Source: Hawksworthiomyces lignivorus
Taxonomy: Eukaryota > Ascomycota > Sordariomycetes > Ophiostomatales > Ophiostomataceae
Direction: 5' to 3'
Assembly (NCBI GenBank): GCA_002917075.1
Contig: NTMA01000155.1
Span: 1-45,306 of the forward strand
DNA length: 45,306 bases
The translations under genes were made by a program, and so were the position numbers. Positions 1 to 11,064 of the stretch are shown here, piece after piece. Position 1 is the first letter of the stretch. Every line of letters begins with the position of its first letter. A model generated the notes under the pieces. The model was not told where the DNA came from and ran no database searches. It saw nothing but the letters and a program-made list of their open reading frames with translations.

Positions 1-55
<55 letters not shown>
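1..55. repeat. Poly-G run at the contig start
   Basis: The window opens with 55 consecutive G and then switches abruptly to mixed sequence. It is not a telomere repeat, since no TTAGGG/CCCTAA unit is present. Homopolymer G at a contig edge is typical of two-colour sequencing chemistry reading no signal, so I regard it as a probable artefact. Confidence 0.9.
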
Positions 56-57
<2 letters not shown>

Positions 58-1091
58 GGAGGCCAATGCCCGACAATCTCAGTATATACAGAGCGTCTGT
101 ACTGTGGCAGTGGCAGTAACAATACACGTAACTCGGTATTACTCCGTACAGGTTACAGAGCAAACTGTAATGCAAAGAGAGCACGGAGACTTTGTTCTGG
201 TTCCAGAGTGACACATGATTTGTCAGCCGCCAAGGGCTTTGTCAGCGCAACCAATGGGCTTTTCTCGCGTTTCGGAAACGTCGGCAGAACTAATCAAGCG
301 TGTACGCAAAATGTATCGGACTACGGAGTATTATGTTCATTTTTTATCTATTCCGTATCTTGTGTATTACTGCGGAGTGTAGCTGTGTGTTCGCGTCTCG
401 CAGAAAGTGATCAATTGTTTAAACTGAGCGATAAAAATGCCAAGGGGGGACCGGACTTCAATGGAGCGGGCGAGTCAGAAGGGACTGGACACGAATCTAC
501 GTAACTCCGTAAGCAAAGCGTCGTCCACGTAGCCCACGTCGTCCACGACACAGCCGAAAAAAAGAGAAAAGAAAGGGATGCTAATATCCGCTGCAGCAAA
601 TTTGCGCAAAAGCGAGATGGGACACAAAACGGCACGAGCTTTGTCCCTTTCTACTCCGTGCCTCGCGTCATGTCCGCAGTAGCGTGCCCATTCGCACGTA
701 CGTGTACGTAAGCAGTTAATCTAGAAGTGGAGCCGAGGCGCATACTAATAAATTACGTAAACGACAGGTTTTGTTCCAGATGAGATCACGGCATTCCTTC
801 GTGAGGCAGAAAAAGCACTGTGCGAGACATTGTCACTCGGAATAAAGAACGCGGCTCTTGTTACGTTTCACGTGACTCTTCCCCTGACCAAGACATTTCG
901 CTTCGTATTATATCGTGTGTGCGCTTATACGTTCGCTTGTTCGTTAATGCTGCGGATACATGCGATATCAATATTCACCAAATTTTTATTTCCGAGAGCT
1001 GAGAGCGAGTCCGCCTTTTCCGGTCCTTTTGTTTTCAGACCTTCATACGGGATACACAGGGCCCAGTCGCTAAGATCTGTGGCTGGTTAGA
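56..1091. other. Non-coding stretch with ACTCCGTA-like words
   Basis: I see no gene here; open frames are under 100 codons and show no family motifs. The first 600 bases carry at least five close copies of the word ACTCCGTA or its complement, near 140-149, 322-330, 371-379, 503-511 and 652-660. Confidence 0.5.
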
Positions 1092-1953
1092 CTATTCCTC
1101 TTGGACAGCGGTATCAACAATTTGCTCCAAAGGGCCAGGATCGTAACTTTCTTCCGCTGCCTCCCACCACCTACGGTTTTGTGCTATCGTGTTGCCTCCT
1201 GCAGGAGCCCGCGCTATTGATAGTCTTCCAAGATTGTGTAAGCATATGTCGTTTCATCGACGTCGAACAGCTAGACTAGATATTCCGGTTTCATAGCCAG
1301 AAAGGGTGCGGGCCACTTTTCCTTATCGTCAACCAGCATCTCGACAGAGTATGAAGGATTGACACCTCCGCCCTAGGTATACTTCCCAGTATCGCCGCTA
1401 AAAACATCGTTTCCGGAGGAAACCTATGATCTGTATGCGTCAGCAGTATAACTCGTACTAGGCTTCGACCGCTGTGGGGTCAACCACATGGCCAGTGGCT
1501 TTTTTAGTTTTCCCACCAGGACGGCTTCTTGTTCTTCGATATGTCCAACTATTCCGATCTATCGCTGGCGGCTACAAGGATCGTGTAATTATTAATGTGC
1601 AGAAAGGTTTTCCCGCTACAGAGTAAGGAGCAAAAAAAGAAAATTGCAGGGTTCACTTGGGCGGAGGAGATTACTGAACGACCTTAACTTTGGAATCGAG
1701 TTTATTTGGCACTGTTTACTATCTTGGGCCTAGAAACTTTCCCCTACGCCGACCTAGATCAGGGACTGCCTTAATTATCAAGATCCTCTTCGTTTGTGCT
1801 TAGCATGTAAGTTCTTGAGGGTTCTCTAATATTCCGACAAGACTTCGTCTCAGCTGCGCAACCCAACTAAATTTCCTTGAGACCATGCCTCCTCTCTGGC
1901 TACGTGTGTTCTGGCATATGCGCGAGTTTCTCCCAAGCGGTGCTATATGGGCT
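1092..1953 (-). pseudogene. Broken protein-coding gene, family not recognised
   Basis: Three protein-like blocks follow one another on the minus strand in three different frames. Block one (from 1953) reads SPYSTAWEKLAHMPEH and continues with TAG stops to about 1770. Block two (about 1540-1217) includes NPSYSVEMLVDDKEKWPAPF and LFDVDETTYAYTILEDYQ, interrupted by TAG codons. Block three (1196-1092) includes RRWWEAAEESYDPGPLEQIV and ends at TAG. Composition is protein-like (acidic/aromatic mix, no low complexity) but no start or intact frame exists. The stops are all TAG, which could come from CAG or TGG by transition, as repeat-induced point mutation (RIP) would produce; I have not tested this. 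Introns might explain part of the frame changes. I do not recognise the family. Confidence 0.4.
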
Positions 1954-2125
1954 TTAATGTAATTAGAGTGCCTTGCTACGCTCATGCCCAGTAGCCATTT
2001 CAAAGTCTCTATCGCAAGCACAGGCAGAGTTTTATCTGGGGTAAGCCGAGTCTCTGGTAAAGATACCTCGCATGGCAGCAATGCCACTCTGTACTGGGAA
2101 AGCCCATAGCTGATACATATATACA

Positions 2126-2735
2126 TGATGTATTTGATCCTTTAATATGCATCGTCAACAATTTTCTGGTGGCATGTAATTAGACCATAGTATTCTTTTT
2201 TTTTTCTTAAAAAAAAAAAGAAAAGAAAAAGAAAACAGATATTTGCAATTCGTCAACCAAGTCGACTTACTCCTAGATCCCAAGGCAGTTTTCCTAAAGT
2301 TTATCATGTGAATCATGGCACAACATTGGGCTGAACACAATTCTTCACTGCTCGGAACTTCACTATGTCATATAGCATTAATAAATAAATATACACTTAG
2401 GAACAGCGCTGTCGAGATTATTTAAAAGCTGAGCGAGCAGATACAGGTTATGCAGAAAGGAAGTGCAGCATATTCGGTTGAGCCGCGTCGCAGGAAAAAT
2501 ATTCTGGAAGCTATGGTGGGGCGCCAACGGCCACTAACACGGCACGAATGCAAGGCCCCTAGATATTTTCTGTAGCTTGCTAGAGGTCATTCGATTTCTG
2601 GCGGCTCGTCATGACCAGCGTGCGACGGACTACTGGGACGGTTCTCGACCACATCCCGGATCTCTTTCTGCTCTTGTTGCCATCTCAAGAACACCAATTC
2701 AACACGAAACAGCGGCGCTGCACTCATAGCTAGAC
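2126..2735. other. Upstream region of the pterin dehydratase gene, with A/T hairpin
   Basis: No gene seen. At about 2193-2230 a run of ten T is followed by CTT and then eleven A, so it can fold into a long A/T hairpin. The rest presumably includes the promoter of the gene starting at 2736; no clear TATA or CCAAT element stands out. Confidence 0.4.
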
Positions 2736-3602
2736 ATGTTTGGGCTGCCGGTGGGCCGCGCCCGCACGGTGCTGCAGCCGGTTGCGAGATTCTCATCGGC
2801 TACTTCTGGAGCCACTCCGCTGCGGAGGACATCTGGCCGGCGCACATTCATTGCTTCTGCGCCCGCCAGAGGGTTGAAACCACAGATTGTTGCTAAATCG
2901 GAGAGTGACGCCGAGGCCGTTCGAGCTGCCCTGGACGGGTTGCTGTCGCCCACAGCAGCGGCGGCATCTGCCAGCCAGAGTGCCGCTGCCGCTTCCGCCG
3001 CTGCCACCGGCCGGCCGCGTTGGTCATTGACGGCTGCCGGCGATGGCATCGAGCGATCTTTCCAGTTCAAGAATTTTACCAAGACCTGGGTAGGTCAACT
3101 CGATCAAAATCACAGAAACTCCACGCCACTTCTGCCTTCGACGTTTTTTTTTGCTAACGCAGCCGCGCTGCCAGGACTTCATGACGGCCGTGGCACTGCA
3201 GTGCAAGCTTAAGAACCACCACCCCGAGTGGTCCAACGTAAGTGGTTCTTGCGGAGCGGTCAGACAGATAGACAGGCAGACACACATCCACTACGAAAGA
3301 GAGAGAAGGCCACGCCCCGGTCGACTATCTTGCTAGCGACAGCTAATACGTCTTCACAGGTCTACAACACGACGTTTGTCCGCTGGACTACGCACAGCCC
3401 CACGCGGGGCCTGACGCGGAAAGACGTCGAGCTAGCAGTGCTGTGCGACCAGTTGGCATGCGATTTCGGCGAAGTTTCGCCGGTGGAGAAGGAGACGACC
3501 GCGCCTTCTACCGCGCCCGCTTGTGGTTTGCACGGATTGGCCGACAGTGCCGCTGGCATTTCGGGCGGCGACTGCTGTACACTGCGCGACAAGGTGCATT
3601 GA
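2736..3602 (+). CDS. Pterin-4a-carbinolamine dehydratase, putative organellar form
   Basis: Three exons: 2736-3089, 3175-3237 and 3360-3602, giving about 219 aa. Introns are 85 and 122 nt with good acceptors and branch points (TGCTAACG, GCTAATAC); both are phase 0. The start is fixed by an in-frame TAG three codons upstream. The middle of the protein carries the family signature: FKNFTKTWDFMTAVALQC, then HHPEW, then NVYN, then a third histidine in THSPTRGLT followed by a conserved Asp (KDVELA). The family (Pfam PF01329) dehydrates 4a-hydroxytetrahydropterin to quinonoid dihydropterin, recycling the cofactor after aromatic hydroxylation. The catalytic HH pair and the third His are all present. 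The first 60 residues are Arg/Ser/Ala-rich and nearly free of acidic residues, so a mitochondrial presequence is likely (inference). The last 50 residues run past the usual family end and are not recognisable. Confidence 0.87.
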
Positions 3603-4201
3603 TCGCTTTCTCTCTCTCCTCGTGTGCTTGTCATGTCCTCCTCGACATCAGCTAACAATCTTAGGGTGACCTGAAGAACTCGTGAGACTTAATTGGGGAG
3701 AAGAATACTACGCTTATAAGACGCGATTCGTGGGCATATAACTCTTTTAGATTTGTATCATCATTTATTAAACCTCCTCTCTTGACAGTGACGTCCTGGA
3801 AACAAGCTCGAATTATTAAAAGTCTATAGATTATACACGCTCATCGCGGACATGAGCAACAAAAATGTTGCAAACGGAGCAGCTGAATTTATCATCTGCT
3901 CCAGTATGTTTTTTCTTTTGAAATATGTACGGTAAAAAAGAAAAGAAAGGTCATCCTGTGGCGCAACCCAACCCTGTGAACGCCCAAACAAGCCTAGAAA
4001 AAGAGAAGCCATGCAAATCTTGAAATGACGAGGCAAGTTTCAATCTGTGACAATGGCATAAAGGCACCAACCATAATGAAGCTGGTCCCTTGCCTGCCGT
4101 TTACTACACCTGGACAACCACTACCTCACAGTGGGCGCCGCATCTATTGGACATAGTAGAATAGCGCAGCCCTCCTGCAAAGGCATATAGAAGTAGGCTG
4201 C
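3603..4201. other. Convergent 3' intergenic region
   Basis: This lies between the ends of two converging genes. It holds their 3' untranslated regions, with AT-rich segments around 3760-3840 and 3900-3950. No further gene is supported. Confidence 0.5.
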
Positions 4202-5229
4202 TTATTGGGCCTTCTTCTGTTTAAGCTGGGCCAGCTTCTTCTCGCGGCGCTTCTTGCTGGCCTCGAGACCGGCCTCGGTGTCCAGGCAGTAGTCCCACCA
4301 GCGGAAGCTGGAGGCGTAGTTGCCAATGAACTTCTCGTGATGCAGGTCGTGGTGCTCTGCACCAGCCCAGACGGGCAGGATGTGGCATAGGGACCAGGGG
4401 AAGTCGTAGCCGCTGTGAGCATCAATGGCCTGGAAGAGGCGCAGGATGATCCAGATGTACATGGTGACCAGGTGCAGGTCGCCGGTCAGCGACACCCAGA
4501 GGATGGGAGAGCCGACGATGCCAACGCCCAGCAGCATGACTTCGATGGGAGATGCGTACTCAGCGGCCAGACCAAAGGGGGCCGAGTAAGTGTGGTGCAG
4601 CTTGTGGATGGTGCGGTACAGCGGGCCGTAGTGCAAGCCACGGTGGAACCAGTAGTGCCAGGCATCCTCCATGACAAAGAAGATGGCGACTTGCATAGCA
4701 ATCTTCCAGGCGGGCGGGAAAGGCACGCCGAACTCCATGCCGAAGTAGGTGGCGATGGGGTGGAACAGCCAGATCTGGGGCAGCTCAACGGTGAAGTGGC
4801 TCAGGAGGACGAGGGCGGCGCAGTCGAACTGTTCCTTGGCAGTCGGGACCTTCTGGTTCTGGATCTTCCAACGGTTGAAGAAGGGGATTGCGTCGAGGAT
4901 GATCCATGGCAGCGAGCGGCCGAAGTAGACAGCCTCGTGCATGACGAAGCTGAGGATGCCGGTGGCGAGGATGTCGTTCTGCATCCATAGGTACCAGGCG
5001 GCCCAGAGGCGCTCGGCTACGTTGAGCTGGATGTTGTACTTGGAAACCTCTTCAAACACGCTGAGGTAGTCGGACGCGCCGCCGATGACGCCGGAGAGTC
5101 CAGCGAATGTCGAGTTCGACATTGTAGCGTTTGCAACACTGGTGAAAGGGCAGCCGTTAGCATGAAGTAATTGGCAGGAGTAGCTATTAGTTAAGAAACG
5201 AGGAAACACGGTACGTACATGGAGGCCAT
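4202..5229 (-). CDS. erg25: C-4 methylsterol oxidase (ERG25)
   Basis: Preferred model is two exons, 5229-5219 (11 nt) and 5138-4202, giving 315 aa. The 80-nt intron has donor GTACGT, branch GCTAACG and acceptor CACCAG. Splicing joins ATGGCCTCCAT to the body in frame, so the protein starts MASIVANATMSNSTF; the first ATG lies in a strong context (GCAGCCATGG). An alternative is initiation at the internal ATG (5122), giving 306 aa. The protein is a fatty-acid-hydroxylase-superfamily di-iron enzyme with all three His boxes: HRGLH (169-173), HKLHH (182-186) and HHDLHH (266-271), set between hydrophobic membrane segments. The last four residues, KKAQ, form a canonical KKXX ER-retrieval signal. It removes C-4 methyl groups from sterol intermediates in ergosterol synthesis, in the ER. 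Erg1, an earlier step of the pathway, lies at 37.3-39.0 kb. Confidence 0.95.
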
Positions 5230-6880
5230 GGCTGCAAGAAAAAGGTATTTGAAAGAAAGGGGCTTTCTCGGGCGCAAAAAAAGGAGACGAGAAGAGAATG
5301 AAAAGGACAATCCCAACAACTGGCAGACGATCGCCAATGAGAGGAAGGAAAGAGAAGGAGAACAACAGGGAAATGCACACAATAAAGAAAAGGATGACAC
5401 CCGAGAGATGAAAAGAGAGAACACCCCAGGCTTGTTCCAGGAAGAGAGACTTGGTGTTGACTGGAAGCTTTTTTTGGGGGAAGAGATGCGCCTGGGGATC
5501 GCTTTTATTTTATTTTCACTTTCTAATTTACTAGTACATTATTGCTTTTCACCATCGCCCTCCTTCCTTATCAGGGGAAGAGAAAACACGGCAAGGGGGG
5601 AAAGGAAAGATTTGGCAGGCGGTGGGTCGGTCCACGAAGAGAATTGTTGAGTGAATGAGCCCACGTCCAGCAGTTGCGATCCGTGTCCCGAGCCAATCAC
5701 ATGCTATAATTCATTAATATATGGGGCATTGATACAGGCACAGGTCCACTCGACGGCTGTGTGGATGGTGCGAGTTTGCTCGATGCACTGTAGCGCCCCT
5801 AAGCCCCTGTAAGTTGGCAGCATGTTGGCTTCAGTTCACCACGGGCGTGCCTGGGATTTGCCTTTCTTTGGTGGATGCTTGTCATTGTCGGCTTTTGTGC
5901 AGCAGATCGTTCCTTTCCGCTCGAACTTTAAGAACCAACGTCGTACTCGTTCCTACGTAATATGTCCTTCGCATATGTTCTTTGTATGTGCACATACGCC
6001 AGCGTTAGCGCATCTTGCGAGTTGTACGGGTAATAGCGTATTAACACACTATCCGTACTTTCTCTATTTTTTTTACTTATTGTGCTGTCGCTGCTTCCTT
6101 TGTGATTCCTTTCGAGAGAAGCAGCAAACTGTTCATTATGTAACGCATCTCACTACATGAATGTACGACGTATGCAGTTAATTGCCCTCTTTCTCTCTCC
6201 GACTTATTTCGAGCTTTTCGCCATTTCATTTCTCCTACTTCGTAATTTTCTTCTCCGCTGATCACTCTAATCTTAATTGATTCTTTCTCCCCTTGTTGCT
6301 TGCTTCTTCGTCAACGTTGACCGCCCCTCTTCCCGGCATTCCTTCTAGAAAGTCAGGCCAGGTCTGTTCTTTTCAGCGGGTCTATAGGCTCTGCCGGTCT
6401 TTGCACCAGCCGAGCGAATCGAATGTTTCTTCCCCTACAATTCGCTGCCTTTATTGTCTATCGCCACCAATCCCGATAACTGCGACTCTCCTTAAAAAAA
6501 AAAAAATTGGAGCTTCCGTCGAGAGCCACAGCAAAACCCGAGCTGCTCACTCTACCCGAATACGAATACACAGCGCTTGAAATCTAGCAGCCTTCAGTGG
6601 TCTGTTCGGAACGAGGAATATCCGTTGTTGGCGTGACTATAGCTCGGCTGCAACCTCAACCTGCTTTCTCTGGGCTGTTTGCGTGCGAGGCAGCCCGACA
6701 ACACCTCTCAGGCCCAAAGCCTTTCTGATTACGAAATATCAGGCGGCATTGCTCTGCCATACGCTAGACACGTGAAGTCGGCAAGAGGAGGAACTGCAAA
6801 GAGATACCAAAGCACTAAAGTGCGCGGTTCATGTCTACCTTCCTTTAAGTAGACACAACGCACAGCCGTTCGTGCTCTCC
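5230..6880. promoter_or_regulatory. Divergent promoter region between erg25 and NCA2
   Basis: This 1.65-kb spacer serves two genes transcribed away from each other. Next to erg25 (5230-5500) the minus strand is strongly pyrimidine-rich, as expected of a fungal leader. A CCAATCA box lies near the middle, followed by an AT-rich TATAA-like stretch (5703-5722). A CT-rich block at 6180-6320 precedes NCA2. I found no convincing sterol-response (SREBP-type) site by eye. Confidence 0.45.
5693..5699 (+). promoter_or_regulatory. CCAAT box in the erg25/NCA2 spacer
   Basis: CCAATCA matches the core bound by the fungal CCAAT-binding (Hap) complex. It lies about 460 bp upstream of erg25 and 1.2 kb upstream of NCA2, with TATAATTC ten bases further on. 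Function is inferred from the motif only. Confidence 0.3.
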
Positions 6881-9095
6881 ATGTCGATTATTGCAGAGTT
6901 GGTTTAGCTCTCTTTTGATTTGCTCCTCTTCTCACCTCGCCCAGGATTCGCTTACTGACGTCACTTCTCATTTTCCTTTCTACAGCAATGTTCGTGCCTG
7001 GGAGGCCGACATCGACCGCATTACACGTGGGCCACTCGCATCTTTCGAAGCCGAAGCTGCTCCTGCCCGTGATGGCGCCGTGAACGAGGCCAGCATAAAT
7101 GCTCTGTCATCACCCTACGTAAACGAACTCCTCAAGATTGTGAAGACCCTGAGCTCGACCTCATCCTCTCAGCCGATTCTCGCCAGCGGGAGAGTACGAG
7201 GCCTGCTGCGACAGTCTGGCCTGTTAGATGCCGCGGAGCGGATTGAGAAGAACGAGCAGCAGCCAGGGCCTCTGGAGCACCACCATGATTTGCACACAGA
7301 TAGGGGCAGTGTAGACGGGGAAGATGCAGACGACGAAGGCTCGCCCGCTAGGCCTGGAGTTGTCCGGGGTCTGCCAGGGACGGCGACCGAAGAGGTTCTT
7401 GCGTCTGAAGTTGAGTGGCTTCTTGTCAGCAAAGCCACTGTCCAGGTCTATGGTATTTTGTTAAATACGTTGCTGGAGCAGATCACCCCTCTACACGATG
7501 ATATTTGGTACTGGGACGACATCTTGAGCTCGTACACTAGCCTCAGCCTGTACACCGTGCAGACCTCGCCGCTGCGATTTTGGAACTGGGCTAAGGAGGT
7601 AGGGCAGGTTGTAGCTGAGAGTCGCGCACGTCAGTCGCCTCTGGGGGCGCTGCAGTCTGGCCGAGCCTCCCTGACGCAACAATGGCAGCAGTTCTATGCT
7701 ATTGTGCGCCGCGGAGTGGCTGCCCGGTCCTTTGCTGGTCTCGAACGGCGATTGCTGTCTCCTCTCGCTCGTTGCCGGAAGGACGCTCGGCACAGCCAAA
7801 AGCGCCTCAATCAGTTGCGACAGTTGATTGCTAGCGGCTTGGGTATCCTTATTGACGAGGGTCTACGATTTGACTTGGACGAGGGTACTGATGTCAAGGA
7901 CATCACAGCCGATAATGGACGCCGCTGGAAAGGCGTTGTGGAGCGAAGCGTATCGCTTATGGACCAGGTCACCACAGACGTGCTAGCTGTCGAGTATTCC
8001 ATCCCTGACTTTGAAGACAAGGTGTTCAATGACGTTCAGGGCGATCCCATTCTGACAGCCAATCGCTTCGACGCAAATAAGCCCGCACGGCTCGCGCGGC
8101 GTCTGGATCTACTCCTCGCTAAGGGCATCCCAGGACTGGTAGGCAACCTGAAGGTCGTTGTAGGCGATTACGGCCGTCCGCCGTGGTTGATACGCTATTG
8201 GCTGCCCGCGGGCGTACTACTGCTCTCGTCATCGACGCTCCTGCGGGTAATCTCGAACCGACGAGCCGACATCTTGCAGTGGATTCGTGACCTTGGTGTG
8301 ACCGTTCAAGCTTTCTGGTTCAACTGGGTGATCGAACCGATCTCCAAGATCATTGGCACCGTCCGCCACGACTCCAACAGCGAAATTGCCATTATGAGCA
8401 AGGATAGTCTTCGTTCTGATAGGGACAGCTTGGAGCGGATGGTCATTGAGTTTGCTAAAGATCGTCCGGAGCTTGCGGGCTCTTCGTCAGCACTGACCGA
8501 TGCGGACATAGGCATCATCCGGGAAAAGGTACGAGAGGGTGACGTGACGCCGGTCTTGCGAGCGTACGAGTCTGGTCTACGAAAGCCACTACAGGGTGCG
8601 GTGCGTGGTGATCTCGTGCGATCGCTTCTCATCCAAGTGCAGAAGACGAAAGTGGATCTGGAAGTTGCCATCAGCGGGATCGACGCGCTGCTGAAGAGCC
8701 AAGAGCTGGTGTTTGGCTTTGTAGGCCTGACGCCCGGTGTCCTCATCAGTGCTGCTGTCCTCCAGTATTTGCGAGGCGTCTTGGGCGGCCGCCAGGGGCT
8801 GCGGCGCGGGCGGCGCATCGGGCGTTGCATTCGAGTGCTGCGGAATATTGATCGCATCTTCTGCGACGCGACGACGGATCCGGCGACGTTGAACGGCATC
8901 CTATCGTACAAGCATCGTGGTCTCCTGGTGTGTGAAGTGCACCTGCTCCGCAATCTCGCGCGCGGGCTGCTACCAGGCGACGTAGAAAAGGAGTTCCTTG
9001 AGGACGTCGATGAGATGCTGAATGCCAAGACGGTGGACAAGCAGCGAATGGCTCTGGACCGGGTGCGATGGGCTTACAGCCGGTGGCTGAAGTAG
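6881..9095 (+). CDS. nca2: NCA2-family mitochondrial membrane protein
   Basis: Two exons, 6881-6897 (17 nt) and 6986-9095, giving 708 aa that begin MSIIADNVRAWEADIDRI. The 88-nt intron uses donor GTTGGT, a CTGAC branch and acceptor CTACAG; without splicing the first ATG runs into a stop. The family (Pfam PF08637) is typified by yeast Nca2, needed with Nca3 for correct expression of the mitochondrially encoded ATP synthase subunits 6 and 8; plant relatives sit in the mitochondrial envelope. Visible features are a long helical N-terminal half, a first membrane segment at about 406-430 (after GDYGRPPW, with the conserved WLPAGVLLL), then the WIRDLGVTVQAFWFNWVIEP block, and a second segment at about 580-605 (LVFGFVGLTPGVLISAAVLQ). 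An acidic stretch near residues 120-150 looks disordered. Length fits the family. Confidence 0.9.
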
Positions 9096-9366
9096 CTTGG
9101 TCAGCTATTGCATTGCGCACGGCGAGAATGGAAGCGAAGTGAAATGAGATGTACATGAACGAAAAAACATGAGCAGCACATATAGAAACAATGGACGTAC
9201 ATAGAAACAATATTTTGCATAAATTCAAGGCGGCGCAGATAGAGATAATAGGAGGCAATAAATCTTTTATAACGACGCCAACCGTTCCATGAGATGACAG
9301 GTATGGGTACCACAGAGCAAAGATGATTTGCATAGGTCAGCTGTAGCTTACTCCATGGACCCTCAT

Positions 9367-9593
9367 CTATGTGATATATTTGAAAATAGCCGGCCAGCTG
9401 AAGTGCGCCTCTTGATGACGAAAACGAACGATGACGACAGCGGCGGCAACGACGGCTGCGACAAGCGTGGCTGAAGTGCTGCCCTCCCGTCCGCCATGCG
9501 ACAACACTCGGACAGCATGCAGCCTTACGGGTGGCACTCACCCAAGAAATGAAATGAAACGGAACCAGCGTACTCATTCTGCGCCATTCTCAT
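9367..9593 (-). CDS. Possible 51-aa single-pass membrane protein
   Basis: Candidate two-exon gene: 9593-9542 and 9470-9367, intron 71 nt (donor GTGAGT, acceptor TTCAG). The joined frame closes at TAG and gives 51 aa, or 49 from the second ATG at 9587. The core, ATLVAAVVAAAVVIV, is a clear hydrophobic helix followed by basic RFRHQE, so the topology would be a tail-anchor-like or single-pass segment. The region is noticeably richer in GC than its flanks. Weak points are that no CTAAC-type branch point is visible in the intron, the first exon is short, and the complementary frame encodes an Ala/Thr run that could produce a hydrophobic antisense shadow. I do not recognise a family. Confidence 0.25.
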
Positions 9594-11064
9594 GCTGCTG
9601 GGATCTTTTAGGAACTCTGGGTATGTGAATCAATGCAGGCTATGGGATGCGGTTCAGTCTGTGATGCATTAGGGGCTGTGATGCCTGGTATATAGGAAAT
9701 AAGATACGCATATGCGCACATAAGCTATATACAGGTGCGAATTTCTACGGCGCTGAAATGAATGGGAAGAACACCAAGACGAAGCAAGCAAATTGCAGGG
9801 GCACGACAAGCAGACTCCTGCACAGGCATTCTCTTCTTTGATGAACTTAACTGAGGCAGCAGAGCACCGCCAATCTGGTTCTAAATTAAAAGCATATAAA
9901 TGCGTTCTAGTGCAGCAATAAGTGCAGTGTAGCGTTCTTTAGCGCAGCGTGTTTCCCACCACTCCCTCGGTTTCTTAGCCCGTGACCGACCATCAGTGCA
10001 CAAGACCCACTGAGAGACGCAGACTATCCGCCCCTCCTTTTCCTATCTCGCCCAGGTCCATTAAATTACAGCGAGAGTCCACGGGTCTATTACGTGTGCT
10101 GCACCCGTATGTCATAAGTAGGTTGAAGCTGCTATTCCCAGCCGAGTCAGCCTAGTAGTAATAGTATTCAGAGAGGGCGGCACAGAGGCTTCTTCCAGAA
10201 ACGCCGATGGGCCACTGCGAAATTCAGTCCAGTTCCAGTTCCAGTCCAGTCCTGTCCCACCCCCATCAACGCCAGCGGGTCAGCCAGCCGCCAGCCAACC
10301 ACCCCTCTTCCCCTTTCTTTCCGCTCTTCAGAGAAATAAAGCCACGAGCCTATTGCTTGCGGTGCCATACATCATCCAACCATCGTCGGCGACACCACGC
10401 ATCTTGGGAAGCAAAGTTTGGCAGTGTTATTTGCCACATAGTCTCTTTCGCAACAATCTTCCTTCAGCGCTTTGCCTGGCCGCCATTCTCCGTCGCAAGC
10501 AAACGTCAGCAGCAAAACTTGCCTCTTTTGCCCACCAGTTCGATCAACAACCATCGACCGCCAAACTAAACCCCATTCCGCCTCTTTGTCTCTCCGCCCC
10601 CATCTCTGCATCCTCGACGAAGGTTCCTCTAGAAAACATCAAACAACACAGAGCAGCCGATCTGGACGAAGCCGCAGCACCGAACGACACATTGTAGGTT
10701 CGCTGTTTATCGAGATAAACCTCTGTGCGCAAAAGTTTACCGGCAGTCCCTCGATTGCACCACGTCACCGCCTTCTCCACGGTCTCCACGTTGTTGCTCC
10801 ACTTTGGAATAAAGGAGAGCAGAGACGAGAACGAAAGGACAGCAAGAGATAACAGAAGCGAGTCGCAGCAAAAGCAACTTACTTCTTTTTCTTGGACGGG
10901 CTTTGCGACACGCATCGTGCACAAACGAAATAGGAGCCGTCCAGTCGAACATCCCGTGCCTCTTGTTGTTTGCGCTGCAGACGCCAATCCATTCGGCTTG
11001 ATTTCCTCGCCCTGCACTTTCCCTGTGGTTCCTTCCAGCCCCCCTCCTCTCTATAGTTTCCACC
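9594..11064. other. Upstream region and leader of the Sec4 gene
   Basis: No gene is supported. From about 10200 to 11060 the plus strand becomes C/T-rich with scattered open frames on both strands and no family motifs, which fits a long promoter and 5' leader for the GTPase gene starting at 11065. Confidence 0.4.
10225..10252 (+). repeat. Short imperfect tandem of CAGTTC/CAGTC
   Basis: About five copies of a CAGT(T)C unit in tandem, in the leader region of the sec4-like gene. It looks like a small microsatellite. Confidence 0.5.

Noticed and set aside
4415..4990. 191-codon plus-strand frame
   Set aside because: It is antisense to erg25, rich in Asp/Gly/Val, and has no motif; it is a codon-use shadow.
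5123..5380. N-terminal extension of erg25 by reading straight through
   Set aside because: It encodes Phe/Leu/Ser-rich leader sequence and runs through a well-formed intron. The spliced two-exon start explains the region better.
5654..5667. GAATGAGCCCACGT as a possible sterol-response element upstream of erg25
   Set aside because: It differs from the SREBP-type consensus at two positions; too weak to call.
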